Shown here one piece after another: positions 17,740 through 26,916 of a stretch of DNA of 64,000 bases. The notes below the pieces were generated by a model that was given only the letters and a program-made list of their open reading frames with translations, was not told the origin of the DNA and ran no database searches. Made by a program: the position numbers and the translations under genes. How positions within the stretch are numbered: position 1 is the first letter of the stretch; each line of letters opens with the position of its first letter. Source of the stretch: Acinetobacter modestus (GTDB taxonomy: Bacteria > Pseudomonadota > Gammaproteobacteria > Pseudomonadales > Moraxellaceae); assembly GCF_014636095.1 (NCBI RefSeq), contig NZ_BMDV01000002.1, forward strand, positions 310,001-374,000, given 5' to 3'.

Positions 17740-18390
17740 TTACAAAGCGATTTCAATCCCTTGTTTTAAATTCTGCTGATCTAGTTGAGTATTAGCATCA
17801 ATTTTTGCATAGGCTTTAGGTAATACACGGCGAGCAACACGATTCACTTTTTTTTCTAACCATAATGGCATTTTGATGGCTAGAGGGTTTGTTTCCGTAT
17901 GCGATACATCAGTTAAAACACGCGTTCCCATAATATAATCGAACCAAGGTTTAGTGACGCACCAATTCGCATTTTGGTTGCTGGTCATGTGATGATCATA
18001 ATGCCATGGAATTCGTTTTTTTGCATATTCTGGATCTAAGTGTGATTTGGCATGAACTTTCCAATAATTCCAAATGCCGTAATACAAACCAGCAGTAAAG
18101 AAGGGGGCAACAGGCAGAAAAATAGTTGATGCTGCTGCTAGACCGATAAGTGCCGATTTCTCATTATACATTTCAGCATTTTTAAACATGGATTCTGCAT
18201 AACCTTCGTCATGAAAGTTATTCAAACGAGCACGCTTATGGTGAGCAATATGAGTAAAAAAAGGACTATTTCTATTTTTACTTGGAAATTCATGTAACCA
18301 AACTTTATGAAAATACCATTCCATACCATTTGCAACAAAGATACCTACAGGGAAACCAATCATGTTGAATATACCGAATAAAACATGCAT
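17740..18390 (-). CDS. Histidine-box membrane protein (fatty acid hydroxylase/sterol desaturase-like)
   Basis: A 216-residue protein with two to three hydrophobic segments (residues ~1-22 and ~92-118) and clustered histidines. These are HIAHHKRARLNNFHDE near 47-62, HAKSH near 124-128 and WHYDHHMTS near 140-148. The pattern fits the di-iron fatty acid hydroxylase / sterol desaturase superfamily. Substrate unknown; a lipid is likely. There is no strong ribosome-binding site at the ATG at 18390, so the start is less certain. The AraC regulator at 18461 lies directly upstream on the same strand and may form a unit with it. Confidence 0.7.
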   Translation of the reverse strand: MHVLFGIFNMIGFPVGIFVANGMEWYFHKVWLHEFPSKNRNSPFFTHIAHHKRARLNNFHDEGYAESMFKNAEMYNEKSALIGLAAASTIFLPVAPFFTAGLYYGIWNYWKVHAKSHLDPEYAKKRIPWHYDHHMTSNQNANWCVTKPWFDYIMGTRVLTDVSHTETNPLAIKMPLWLEKKVNRVARRVLPKAYAKIDANTQLDQQNLKQGIEIAL

Positions 18391-18460
18391 CGAATTTTAG
18401 AAAAAGAAAAAGGAAATGTTTTGACCGCTCTGACAGTTTTAATCTGCCTATTAGATCAAA

Positions 18461-19462
18461 TTATTTTTGTTTTCTTTGGCGATAAGCTGTTGGTGTTTCC
18501 CCAGTCCAACGTTTAAATGCTCTAGAAAAGGCTGATGGTTCAGAAAATCCTGTTAAGTAAACAATTTGATCAATATTCTCTTGTGTCTGAGACAATAAGC
18601 GTCTTGCTAGACGTTCACGATAACCCGCAATCACTTTTTCGTAGCTAGTATTAAGTAAATGTAAATCAGCTCTTAAGCTGCGAGCGCTACGATTTAAATG
18701 TTTAGCAACGATATTCTGGTCAAATTCCCCTGATTCTAATAGACCACTTGCCAGAATTTTTTCTATTTGTTCTATGAGTTTGTGTTTATTGAGGAGTTCA
18801 AGTTGAGATTTTGCATGGTGTTCATGGATTTTTAATAATTCAGGTTCGTAGGCAGGGGAAGATTGTCCTAATAAGTCATTATTAAATTCAATATAACCTT
18901 CGATTTGTCCAAGTTTGACAGGACAACCCCATGTTTTAAAATATTCTTCTTGTGTTGTACCATCAAGATATGGCAAACCAATTTCAATCGGTAAAAAAGT
19001 ATTTTCACTCATATATTTAAAAAAATTGAGTAAAATTCCAATCGCACATTCTAAATAATGTCGAATTGGATGGTTAAGACCAGAAATAATTGCAGTCGTT
19101 TCATTTTTGAATAAAAGCTTAAATGACATTGCGTCTGTCAATAATGCTTGATATCGAATGGTTCGTTTCAAACCATCCCCAAAGGTTGGGCTACTTAAAA
19201 AAAGATATTCAATTACTTGTCCGCGAAATGCAGGCACATTCGAACCTACATGCAAACCAATATCTGAATCTTGACTAATTTCTGCTGCTGCTTGCCAAAA
19301 ACGCGATTGAGTTGAGTTATCGCGGCGAACGAATTTGTCTGGAGGTTGATCTGGTAAATGCACACTAGCAAAAATGGCTGCGGCATCTAAATTCATCTTC
19401 TGCATGGTTTGATAAACCATCCATAAAAAAATACCTGCATCACTGGTTTTCTTTGAAGTCAT
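18461..19462 (-). CDS. AraC-family transcriptional regulator
   Basis: A 333-residue DNA-binding regulator. Residues ~20-200 form the N-terminal effector domain of the arabinose-binding-like type seen in OruR/ArgR-like AraC proteins, with GLHVGSNVPAFRG typical of it. Residues ~235-333 contain the two helix-turn-helix motifs. The second reads LTGFSEPSAFSRAFKRWTG, followed by ETPTAYRQ, the family signature. The inducer is unknown. Its neighbour, the histidine-box membrane protein 70 bases downstream, is the most likely target or partner. A link to lipid or fatty-acid sensing is inference. Confidence 0.9.
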   Translation of the reverse strand: MTSKKTSDAGIFLWMVYQTMQKMNLDAAAIFASVHLPDQPPDKFVRRDNSTQSRFWQAAAEISQDSDIGLHVGSNVPAFRGQVIEYLFLSSPTFGDGLKRTIRYQALLTDAMSFKLLFKNETTAIISGLNHPIRHYLECAIGILLNFFKYMSENTFLPIEIGLPYLDGTTQEEYFKTWGCPVKLGQIEGYIEFNNDLLGQSSPAYEPELLKIHEHHAKSQLELLNKHKLIEQIEKILASGLLESGEFDQNIVAKHLNRSARSLRADLHLLNTSYEKVIAGYRERLARRLLSQTQENIDQIVYLTGFSEPSAFSRAFKRWTGETPTAYRQRKQK

Positions 19463-19532
19463 AAAACAAAGTAACTGAACGTTTTAAAACAATATACTAT
19501 TTTTATTTTAGAAGTGGATGCTATTTTATTAT

Positions 19533-19566
19533 AAAAGAAAAGGGCACTTACACTAAGTGAAGTGCC
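19533..19566 (-). terminator. Rho-independent terminator after the DUF4198 gene
   Basis: On the minus strand GGCACTT pairs with AAGTGCC, with further inner pairing, followed by CTTTTCTTTTAT. It lies 12 bases past the stop. Confidence 0.8.
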
Positions 19567-19577
19567 AGAATAATATA

Positions 19578-20459
19578 TTATTCAGTTACTTCAACTGTAA
19601 CACTATACGTGTATGTTTGAGTAACAGGTTGTTTGGTATTGTCACTATTCGCTTCTGGATAACTCGCTGCAATTAAATAAATACCAGCTTCATTAAATTT
19701 AATTTCAAGCTCACCTTTAGCGTTAGTTTTCACGTGCGGTTGTTCACGTTTAGCATTTGGTTGATAGCTGCTCGCACCTTTAAATACATCAACTTCTAAA
19801 TTTGGTACAGGTTTTCCATCTATTAAAACTTGAGCTTTTAATGACTCACCAGCGTACAGTTCATTGGGATGAGTTAAAAACTTAAACTCAAAACCTTTAT
19901 TTTCAATTTGTGGAATTGGGCTAGGTTTACCCTTGGTCACAAAGCTTTCAGCAAGATAATAGTTTGTTGTTTGAAGTGTTTTTGCACTAGCTGGGATTTG
20001 ATCCTCTGTCACAAAACGTGGTGGTTGGCTTGCTTGCTGAGGTGCTTTTTGTTCAGCATTTGCTTGAGGTTGCATAGGTGCAGCATTTGCAGGTCGTGAT
20101 GGACGAACACGTAACCAACGCCCATCAATTTGAGCATATTTAGTTGGATTACCAGTCGCTTCTTTTGTGCGAATGCGATAGGTACCATCATTGGTTAAAT
20201 TGAATTCAGCGATATTAAATTTTTTAAGTTCAGCTGCTGCATTGAAAGATTCAGTTTTACCTTCAGGCGTTGTGACTTGATAGCTGGTTTTAAAATTTCT
20301 ACTTGGGACAAAGAATTTTTCTACTGTAATACCACTTTGAAAGCTCACACTGTCAGATTTGCTATCGAAGACTTCAGGCAGTAAAAATGGGCTGGCAGTA
20401 TGAGCAAAACTCAAGGTTGGTAACAGCGCGAGTAATCCAGTCGTAATCAAATGACGCAT
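19578..20459 (-). CDS. DUF4198 periplasmic protein
   Basis: About 293 residues with a Sec signal peptide (MRHLITTGLLALLPTLSFA, then HTASPFLLPEVF). The mature protein is beta-rich and matches DUF4198, a periplasmic family often found next to metal or siderophore uptake genes. A Pro/Gln/Ala-rich linker lies near residues 125-155. A C-terminal Ig-like domain begins at about 205 (HPNELYAGESLKAQVLIDGKPVPNLEVDVF). I chose the ATG at 20459, with AAGGAA eight bases upstream, over an earlier in-frame start because the signal peptide begins there. Divergent from apbE, with a candidate Fur box between. Confidence 0.87.
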   Translation of the reverse strand: MRHLITTGLLALLPTLSFAHTASPFLLPEVFDSKSDSVSFQSGITVEKFFVPSRNFKTSYQVTTPEGKTESFNAAAELKKFNIAEFNLTNDGTYRIRTKEATGNPTKYAQIDGRWLRVRPSRPANAAPMQPQANAEQKAPQQASQPPRFVTEDQIPASAKTLQTTNYYLAESFVTKGKPSPIPQIENKGFEFKFLTHPNELYAGESLKAQVLIDGKPVPNLEVDVFKGASSYQPNAKREQPHVKTNAKGELEIKFNEAGIYLIAASYPEANSDNTKQPVTQTYTYSVTVEVTE

Positions 20460-20517
20460 GAAAAATTCCTTAAAAGAGAAATATACAAAAATGCAAAAGA
20501 TTTGCCACAATCTACTT

Positions 20518-20536
20518 GATAACGAGTATCAATTGC
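20518..20536. promoter_or_regulatory. Candidate Fur box between DUF4198 gene and apbE-DUF2271
   Basis: GATAACGAGTATCAATTGC matches the 19-base Fur consensus at about 13 positions. It lies 59 bases upstream of the DUF4198 start and about 235 bases from the apbE start. Iron regulation fits the neighbouring TonB receptors and reductase genes. Confidence 0.5.
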
Positions 20537-20771
20537 AATATCATTTCGATAAATTTTTAATCGTCATGTTCAAAAACTAAGTTGATGATTAAAAAGTTAT
20601 TCCTCTCTTTTAACTTAATTTTTAATTCAGCTTAATATTATTGATTTTATTGAAAAATTTGATCAAATTATATCATAGTCTAAGTTAAGTGTTGAGACAG
20701 AAAGAGAAGAGCATTACTTTAATTGAGCGACCAGTAGATTTTAAGTAAATCTTGGAAAATGGAATCCCCGT

Positions 20772-22349
20772 ATGTCATCAACTCAACAAATTTTTCGTCC
20801 AATACAGATAATTTTTCGTTTATCTCCGTTGATGGCTGCGTTAACTGTTTTGATGTCCCCATTTACGGTGACTCAAGCAGATGAACTAAGTATAAATATA
20901 AAAGATGCACATCAATTATCCGCGCCAATCCAATTACCAAGTTATCGTTTTCATCAAGATCATGTATTAGGCACATCTTTAGATGTTGTTGTCACTACAT
21001 CCCAGCAACAAGATGCAGAAAAAGCTTTACAAGCAATTCAAACAGAAATTGCGAGGCTTGATCAGATTCTTTCTGTTTGGCGTGATGATAGTGAAATTAG
21101 CCAATTAAATCGTGAGCAGCAAATTTCGGCTTCATCTGAGCTTTATGATGTTGTCGCAGCTTGTGAACAGTGGCGCAGTGCAACGTGTGGCGGTTTTGAT
21201 GCACGTTTGGGGCAATTGATTCAATTATGGGAAAATAGCAATCAAGTCCAACGTTTGGATGACAACACTCAAGAATCTTTATTACGACAGTTACAAACGC
21301 AAAGTATTGAACTGAATCCTGTAACCAAGCAGATTAAAACAACATCGGCTATTAAAATCGCACCTGATGCTTACGCTAAAGGTTATGTAATTGATCGGGC
21401 TTTATTAGCAGCTAAACAAGCAGTGCCACATTTACAAGGTATTCTGATCGATATTGGCGGCGATATGCGTGTTTGGGGGCAATCACCTCAACAAGCGGGT
21501 TGGAAAGTTGGTGTACAAGATCCGAATGAACGTTTTGATAATGTTGCACCAACTCAAGTACTCAACCTTAAAGATCAAGCTATAGCTTTTAGTGGTCAAG
21601 GCTATCGTGGGTTCACAAATCAATCGCATTTGTTAAATCCACATACAGGACATCCGATTCAGAACGTTGAACAATGTGTTGTGGTTGGACAATGTGCAGC
21701 CGATTCAGATGCTTTAGCAACAGCATTAACCGCAATGCCTGCGCATGAAGGGATGCAACTGATTGAACAACTCGTCGGTTATGAAGCTCAACTTGTTGCA
21801 ACTGATGGTACACGTTATCAAAGTTCAGGCTGGTCATCATTATTAGATGCCAATCAACCTAAAACAATGCGTCATGTAGCTGCAACTGGTACAGCAACAG
21901 CTTGGCCAAAAGGCTACCAAGCTCAGTTAGAAGTGAATATTCCAAAGATTGCAGTAGACAACTACCGTGCACCTTATGTGTCAGTTTGGGTTACAGACAG
22001 TGATAAAAAGATTGTGCGTACACTGGCTGTCTGGGGTAAAGATGAGAAGTGGATTAACTCTAACTATGTTTGGTGGCGTCGATATGGTCGTCAAATGCCA
22101 AACTTAGATGCTGTTGCAAAACCTTCACGTCAACCAGGACAGTATAAGTTGGCTTGGGATGGTAAAGACGAAGCGGGTAAAATAGTGAATGCAGGTAAAT
22201 ATATCATTCATATTGAAACCTCACGTGAGCATGGTGATCATTCTTATCAAACCATTGAGTTGAATGTCACACCAAAATCAGCGACACAAACGCTTCCTGC
22301 TCAAGCAGAAATTGGTACAGTTAAACTGAATTTCCAACGTGGTGCTTAA
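20772..22349 (+). CDS. ApbE-like FAD:protein FMN transferase fused to DUF2271
   Basis: A 525-residue exported protein; the first ~37 residues are a signal peptide or anchor ending in FTVTQADE. Residues ~45-345 are an ApbE domain with TSLDVVVT, EIARLDQILSVWRDDSEISQLN, the conserved DAYAKGYVIDRA, GILIDIGGDMRVWG and HLLNPHTGHPI, and the metal-site SDALATALTAM. ApbE attaches FMN from FAD to Ser/Thr of extracytoplasmic redox proteins. Residues ~375-505 are a DUF2271 domain (APYVSVWVTDSDKKIVRTLA...GQYKLAWDGKDEAGK). The fusion is first in a three-gene run with the PepSY and flavoreductase genes. No classical SGA[ST] target motif is evident in these genes. Confidence 0.9.
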   Translation: MSSTQQIFRPIQIIFRLSPLMAALTVLMSPFTVTQADELSINIKDAHQLSAPIQLPSYRFHQDHVLGTSLDVVVTTSQQQDAEKALQAIQTEIARLDQILSVWRDDSEISQLNREQQISASSELYDVVAACEQWRSATCGGFDARLGQLIQLWENSNQVQRLDDNTQESLLRQLQTQSIELNPVTKQIKTTSAIKIAPDAYAKGYVIDRALLAAKQAVPHLQGILIDIGGDMRVWGQSPQQAGWKVGVQDPNERFDNVAPTQVLNLKDQAIAFSGQGYRGFTNQSHLLNPHTGHPIQNVEQCVVVGQCAADSDALATALTAMPAHEGMQLIEQLVGYEAQLVATDGTRYQSSGWSSLLDANQPKTMRHVAATGTATAWPKGYQAQLEVNIPKIAVDNYRAPYVSVWVTDSDKKIVRTLAVWGKDEKWINSNYVWWRRYGRQMPNLDAVAKPSRQPGQYKLAWDGKDEAGKIVNAGKYIIHIETSREHGDHSYQTIELNVTPKSATQTLPAQAEIGTVKLNFQRGA

Positions 22350-22383
22350 TTTTTAGTATCACTCCATCTATGAGGCTAGTCCC

Positions 22384-22974
22384 TTGTATCAACGCCGTGA
22401 TTTTTACCGCCATGCACGTTATGTGCATGGTTGGCTTTCTGCCTTTGCCTTTATCGTTTTGATCTTCTTTGCTGCCACAGGTCTATTTCTCAATAATCCT
22501 GATTGGTTTAAATCAAAGAATGAAGAGCAAACGACCACATTCACTTTGCCACCAACACTAGTTAAGTCTCTGCAAAAACAAGAGAATCCAAGTCAAAGTA
22601 TTGTTGAATATGTTCGTACAAAACAGCCTTTGATTGGCCGCTATAAAAGTAGCGAAGTGATGGATGGTGAAGTCATGATTCGTCTCGAAAGCCCAGCAGG
22701 TTCAACAGACTTATGGGTGTTGCTCGACAATGGTGATGTTGAGATAACGCAGAAACCAGCCACTACGGTTTCATTATTGAATGATCTGCATCGTGGGAAA
22801 AATGTTGGAACAGCTTGGCATTGGTTAATTGATATTAGTGCGATCATCATTATTTTATTATCGTTGGCAGGTTATATTCTGTTCCTGACCATTAAAACCC
22901 GTTTAGTGATACATCTGCTTTTAACGGCATGTAGTTTATCGGCAATTATTTTGCTCATTTGGTCTGCCATTTAA
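22384..22974 (+). CDS. PepSY-associated membrane protein (TTG start)
   Basis: A 196-residue inner-membrane protein. HGWLSAFAFIVLIFFAATGLFLN near residues 16-38 is the first span, followed by a PepSY-like periplasmic region (~45-130) and two spans near 145-165 and 172-195. Histidines at the membrane edges (RHARYVHGW and LHRGKNVGTAWHW) could bind b-type haem, as proposed for PepSY-TM reductases. No in-frame ATG precedes the first span, so the TTG at 22384, seven bases after a TGAGG ribosome-binding site, must be the start. It lies 34 bases after apbE-DUF2271 and 10 bases before the flavoreductase. Likely carries electrons across the membrane (inference). Confidence 0.82.
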   Translation: MYQRRDFYRHARYVHGWLSAFAFIVLIFFAATGLFLNNPDWFKSKNEEQTTTFTLPPTLVKSLQKQENPSQSIVEYVRTKQPLIGRYKSSEVMDGEVMIRLESPAGSTDLWVLLDNGDVEITQKPATTVSLLNDLHRGKNVGTAWHWLIDISAIIIILLSLAGYILFLTIKTRLVIHLLLTACSLSAIILLIWSAI

Positions 22975-22984
22975 GGGTGAAAGG

Positions 22985-24457
22985 ATGACTCAAGCTGTAC
23001 TGACGATTATTGTGATATTGGCAATATTATTGAGTCTACATCTCTTTATCATCGTTTGGTTGTTATGGCAACAACGTCATGTGAAGCAAAAAGCCAAGCA
23101 AGATCATCCTGCTTATTTGGTGGTGTATGCAAGTCAATCGGGTCATGCTGAATCTTGGGCAAATCACACCGCCGAACAATTGCGTTTAATTGATCATCAC
23201 ACTGCAATTCGAAATATTCAAGAACTGAGTATTGCTGATTTAATGCAACATCAACGTATTTTATGGGTGGTGAGTACCTATGGCGAAGGGGATGCACCTG
23301 ATGCTGCCCAGCCATTTGTGCATAAAATATTGTCCCAATCTTTAGATTTATCGCATTTATCATTTGCAGTGCTTGGATTGGGTGATCAACGTTACTCGAA
23401 TTTTTGTCAGTTTGGGAAAACACTAGAACAATGGTTATTGAAGCAGCAAGCTCAAGCTCTATTTCCGACGGTCTGTGTTGATCAACTTAATAGTCGTGAT
23501 TTAGAACAATGGTTGCTTGGCTTGGAGCAGTTAACCACCATTCAATTTTCTGCGCTATCCATTGAAAAAGAGCGTATAGAATTAAAGTTTGCTCATCGCC
23601 AATGCCTGAATAAAGGCAGTATTGGGGAAGCAATTTATAAAATCCAATTGATTTCTGAACAAGATTTAGTTTGGTCATCAGGCGATATTTTAGAAATTCA
23701 ATGTGAAAATAATACGACTGATATTCAGAATTTTTTAGTAGCGCAACAGCAAGAAGATGCAGTGGATTTCATTCCTCAACTGCGCTGCTTAAATTTAAGA
23801 AAATTACCTCCTCGTGCATCACTTTCATTTGCTGAATGGATTACACAATTTGAATCCTTAGCTCAGCGTGAGTATTCGATTGCAAGCTTACCTGAAAACG
23901 GTTTAATCGAATTGGTGGTGAGACAGCAACAGACTGTATCAGGTTTAGGACTAGGCTCAGGTTGGTTGACGGTGGGGTTGGAGCAAGACCAATTGCTGCA
24001 AGCCAATATACGTCATAATCCAAGTTTCCACTTAGTTCATGATGAACGACCACTGATTTTAATTGGCAATGGTACGGGAATCGCAGGTCTAGTTGCACAT
24101 TTACGCCAACGTGAGCATTGGGGATATAAAAATAATTGGCTAATTTTTGGTGAAAGACAGCAGCAGTTTGATCATTTATATCAAACAGAAATTCGCTATT
24201 GGCAGCAGCATGGTTTTCTGGAGCATGTGGATTATGCTTTTTCACGTGATCAAGCTGAAAAAGTCTATGTTCAAGATTGTCTAAGAAAACAATCAGTTAA
24301 ATTACAAGCATGGATTGCACAAGGCGCAGCGATATATGTCTGTGGTAGTTTACAAGGCATGGCGAGCGGAGTGGATCAAGTTCTAAAAGAGATTCTAGGA
24401 CATGAACAGGTAGAACTGCTTAAGCAGCAACAGCGTTATCAACGTGATGTGTATTAA
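22985..24457 (+). CDS. Membrane-anchored flavodoxin/FAD reductase (CysJ/P450-reductase-like)
   Basis: A 490-residue NADPH-dependent flavoprotein. An N-terminal membrane anchor (residues ~3-30) is followed by a flavodoxin domain: YASQSGHAESWANHTAEQL for FMN phosphate binding, WVVSTYGEGDAPD, and LGLGDQRYSNFCQFG. The FAD domain has REYSIASLPENG, and the NADPH-binding domain has LILIGNGTGIAGLVAHLR, LIFGERQQQFDHLY and IYVCGSLQGMASGVD. This is the domain order of sulfite reductase flavoprotein. In this setting it more likely feeds electrons to the PepSY membrane partner for ferric-siderophore reduction or flavin-based electron export (inference). AAGGG precedes the ATG. Confidence 0.9.
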   Translation: MTQAVLTIIVILAILLSLHLFIIVWLLWQQRHVKQKAKQDHPAYLVVYASQSGHAESWANHTAEQLRLIDHHTAIRNIQELSIADLMQHQRILWVVSTYGEGDAPDAAQPFVHKILSQSLDLSHLSFAVLGLGDQRYSNFCQFGKTLEQWLLKQQAQALFPTVCVDQLNSRDLEQWLLGLEQLTTIQFSALSIEKERIELKFAHRQCLNKGSIGEAIYKIQLISEQDLVWSSGDILEIQCENNTTDIQNFLVAQQQEDAVDFIPQLRCLNLRKLPPRASLSFAEWITQFESLAQREYSIASLPENGLIELVVRQQQTVSGLGLGSGWLTVGLEQDQLLQANIRHNPSFHLVHDERPLILIGNGTGIAGLVAHLRQREHWGYKNNWLIFGERQQQFDHLYQTEIRYWQQHGFLEHVDYAFSRDQAEKVYVQDCLRKQSVKLQAWIAQGAAIYVCGSLQGMASGVDQVLKEILGHEQVELLKQQQRYQRDVY

Positions 24458-24466
24458 ATCTTTGGA

Positions 24467-24688
24467 TTAATCAGATTGGGCTAAGACCAGTGCTTTAATC
24501 TTGTCAGCTTTTTCAAAATGATCAAGTTGATGTTCAATGATCCACCAATGGGCAGCTTCCATTAAGCATTCAGGATCATCATTTTTATTGGCAAAGAAAG
24601 CATAAAAAGAAAGTCCGACGTTACTGCCTTTTTTTGCAATTTTTTCATCGCAGACCTGTAGGATTTTGGCTTTGAGTTCGGCTCTCAT
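24467..24688 (-). CDS. Small conserved hypothetical protein (73 aa)
   Basis: A 73-residue soluble, helical protein (MRAELKAKILQVCDEKIAKK...) with a tryptophan-rich centre, MEAAHWWIIEHQLDHFEKADK. No known family. The ATG at 24688 is preceded by AAGGAT at a proper distance, which supports it. It faces the flavoreductase gene tail-to-tail and is probably unrelated to it. Confidence 0.7.
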   Translation of the reverse strand: MRAELKAKILQVCDEKIAKKGSNVGLSFYAFFANKNDDPECLMEAAHWWIIEHQLDHFEKADKIKALVLAQSD

Positions 24689-24786
24689 ATTATCCTTTAT
24701 TCATTAAAGAAAATAATATGCAGATCATAGCATTCCCAATATCGAAAATTCTCATAGTTAGATTTTTAATATCTATTTTGAAATCT

Positions 24787-24812
24787 AAAAAACCAGCTAT
24801 TTTCATAGCTGG
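24787..24812 (-). terminator. Rho-independent terminator after the TonB receptor gene
   Basis: On the minus strand CCAGCTAT-GAAA-ATAGCTGG is an eight-base-pair stem with a GNRA loop, followed by TTTTTTAG. Confidence 0.92.
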
Positions 24813-24852
24813 CTTTTGTTAATCATGAATCAACTTAGTCTAGGCAGAAAAG

Positions 24853-26916
24853 TTAGAACTTTTTCTCAACAGAGAATTGGAAACTCGCCATACCTTGATT
24901 TGTTCTTGCTTGATATAAACTACCGTCAGATTGATTGGTCAGTCGTTCTTTATAATCTGTACTGAGTAGATTGTTGAGATTTAAACTTGCTGCCCAGCCA
25001 CCAGTGAAACGTTTGGTTGCACTGAGGTCTAATCCAAAACGTTGATTGGTTGTTCGATCATAAGGCTGACCATCTAAGCCACGCGTAAACTCAGGCGTAT
25101 AACTTAGATTCATACTGGTAGAAAGCTGCCAAGGCTTAAAGTTATAAGATAAACCTGCACTTGCATTGTATGGGGCAACATCGCGGACTAAACGCTCATT
25201 GTGTTGTTCATCTTCAACTTTTGCACGAATCGTTGATATTTGCCCATTCAGCATAAATGAATGACCTGCATCCGTTTGTTTCAGCGCATAACGTCCAGAC
25301 AATTCAACACCATAGGTCGTTGCTTGATTTTGGTTTTGTGGACGTTCAACATAACGTGAACCTTCAAGCGCAATCACCCTTTCGATGTAATCTTTAATTT
25401 CGCGATGATATGCAGTTAAACTCATACCACCATTCGCTGAGTCATATGCCAGAGTTGACTCTACAGCACTTGTTTTCTCTGGTTTTAAGTCAGGATTACC
25501 GCCGCGATCAGGATTATTCAATGAACCAGCATCGCTATCTGTAGAAACAGTTACGTTTGGGATTAGACGATCAGTTTTTGGGCTGTTAAATGCTTGGCTC
25601 AGGTTGGTTTGAATCGACCATTGTTCGGTTAGATCAAAACGATAAGCAAGTACAGGGCTAAGATGTTGGTCCTGATAATCAACTAGACCAGAGCGATTTA
25701 ACCATTCTTGGCGCGCGCCCAACGTAATCGTTTGTCGATCTGTGAAACGCCAGCTTCCCTCAGCATATAAAGCATAACGTTGCTCATCTAAACTATTGCT
25801 CACATTACTGTCTAAATTACTACTCCGTGTATCAACACCAAATTTGATTTGACGAGTCGGATCTAATTTACGCATCCCATCATAAGCGAGACCATATTCA
25901 TGAATGGTTTCATCTGTATAAATGTTATTTTGAGGTGAGCGGGTGAGTTGAGTTTCGGTTTGACGTTCAACTGATAGTCGAATCTTATCGCTTAAGTCTT
26001 TGTCTTTTCGTTCATAACGTGTATTTAAACGAATGCTATCATTCTTATCATCTTGCGTTTGATTGGCTGAATAACCATCCATTTTGATGTTGCGATAGAA
26101 TAATTCGGCAATCAATTTTTGTTGATCATCGAGATCGTATTGCAAGCGAGGTGAAAACATTTGCATGCTTCGATTGACCGTGCGCGATTGTTCACGTGTA
26201 CCCGCTGATGTTTCTGTTTTGGTTAGGGATGTGTTATCAACCCACATTTGATTTGCAGAAACACTATATGACCATTGATTTTCACGACCATCAGCTTGTA
26301 GGCTGATTTTTTGTTCGCTCTTTGATTGTTTCTCAGAATCCTCATACTTACCATAACCTACTTTTATCGAGCCACTGATACGACTATCGAGAGGTTCTTT
26401 CAAAATAATATTGATAACAGCTGATGACGCAACAGACGCTTGAGCAACACTTGGCTGCTTTACGACTTCAATTCGTTCAATCATTTCAGGGGTAATCGTG
26501 TCAATAATAGACATCCCGCCACGTGGTCCACCTTGCACAGGTTCACCATTGATAAGGAATGTCGGACCAGCTCCGCCACGGAAACGCATTCCAGAAGCGC
26601 CACCACCACCGCGTGGACCTTGTCCTGGTGTCGGAAGTTGAAATCCAGCAGCTCTACGCAATGCATCCATGACGGATTGATCGCCGTACTGTAGCATTTC
26701 ATCACGGGTGATTATGGTTTTAGGTACAGCACTTATATCATCATCTTTTGGTTTTTGTGGCTCTGCTGATGCTTTAAACGATAGGGTAGGTAAAACCTGC
26801 GTTGCCGCTTCTGTAGGTGTTGTTATGTTGCTATCAGCGGCGAAAACTGAAGTGCTGATACTCAGTAATGCCGAGCTAAGTACACTCAATTTCCCAGAAT
26901 AGAGTGGATATTTCAT
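24853..26916 (-). CDS. TonB-dependent outer-membrane receptor
   Basis: A 687-residue outer-membrane receptor with signal peptide (to about residue 27, VFAAD). The plug domain (residues ~60-175) has ITRDEMLQYGDQSVMDALRRAAG. It carries an unusual glycine-rich stretch, GQGPRGGGGASGMRFRGGAG then GGPRGG, and ends in RIEVVKQPSVAQASVASSAVINIILKEP. The beta-barrel runs to the C-terminal FQFSVEKKF with a terminal Phe. It belongs to the FepA/CirA-like group. The ligand is not evident; the neighbouring redox genes and Fur-box candidates point to iron. Divergent from the second receptor across 284 bases. Confidence 0.92.
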   Translation of the reverse strand: MKYPLYSGKLSVLSSALLSISTSVFAADSNITTPTEAATQVLPTLSFKASAEPQKPKDDDISAVPKTIITRDEMLQYGDQSVMDALRRAAGFQLPTPGQGPRGGGGASGMRFRGGAGPTFLINGEPVQGGPRGGMSIIDTITPEMIERIEVVKQPSVAQASVASSAVINIILKEPLDSRISGSIKVGYGKYEDSEKQSKSEQKISLQADGRENQWSYSVSANQMWVDNTSLTKTETSAGTREQSRTVNRSMQMFSPRLQYDLDDQQKLIAELFYRNIKMDGYSANQTQDDKNDSIRLNTRYERKDKDLSDKIRLSVERQTETQLTRSPQNNIYTDETIHEYGLAYDGMRKLDPTRQIKFGVDTRSSNLDSNVSNSLDEQRYALYAEGSWRFTDRQTITLGARQEWLNRSGLVDYQDQHLSPVLAYRFDLTEQWSIQTNLSQAFNSPKTDRLIPNVTVSTDSDAGSLNNPDRGGNPDLKPEKTSAVESTLAYDSANGGMSLTAYHREIKDYIERVIALEGSRYVERPQNQNQATTYGVELSGRYALKQTDAGHSFMLNGQISTIRAKVEDEQHNERLVRDVAPYNASAGLSYNFKPWQLSTSMNLSYTPEFTRGLDGQPYDRTTNQRFGLDLSATKRFTGGWAASLNLNNLLSTDYKERLTNQSDGSLYQARTNQGMASFQFSVEKKF

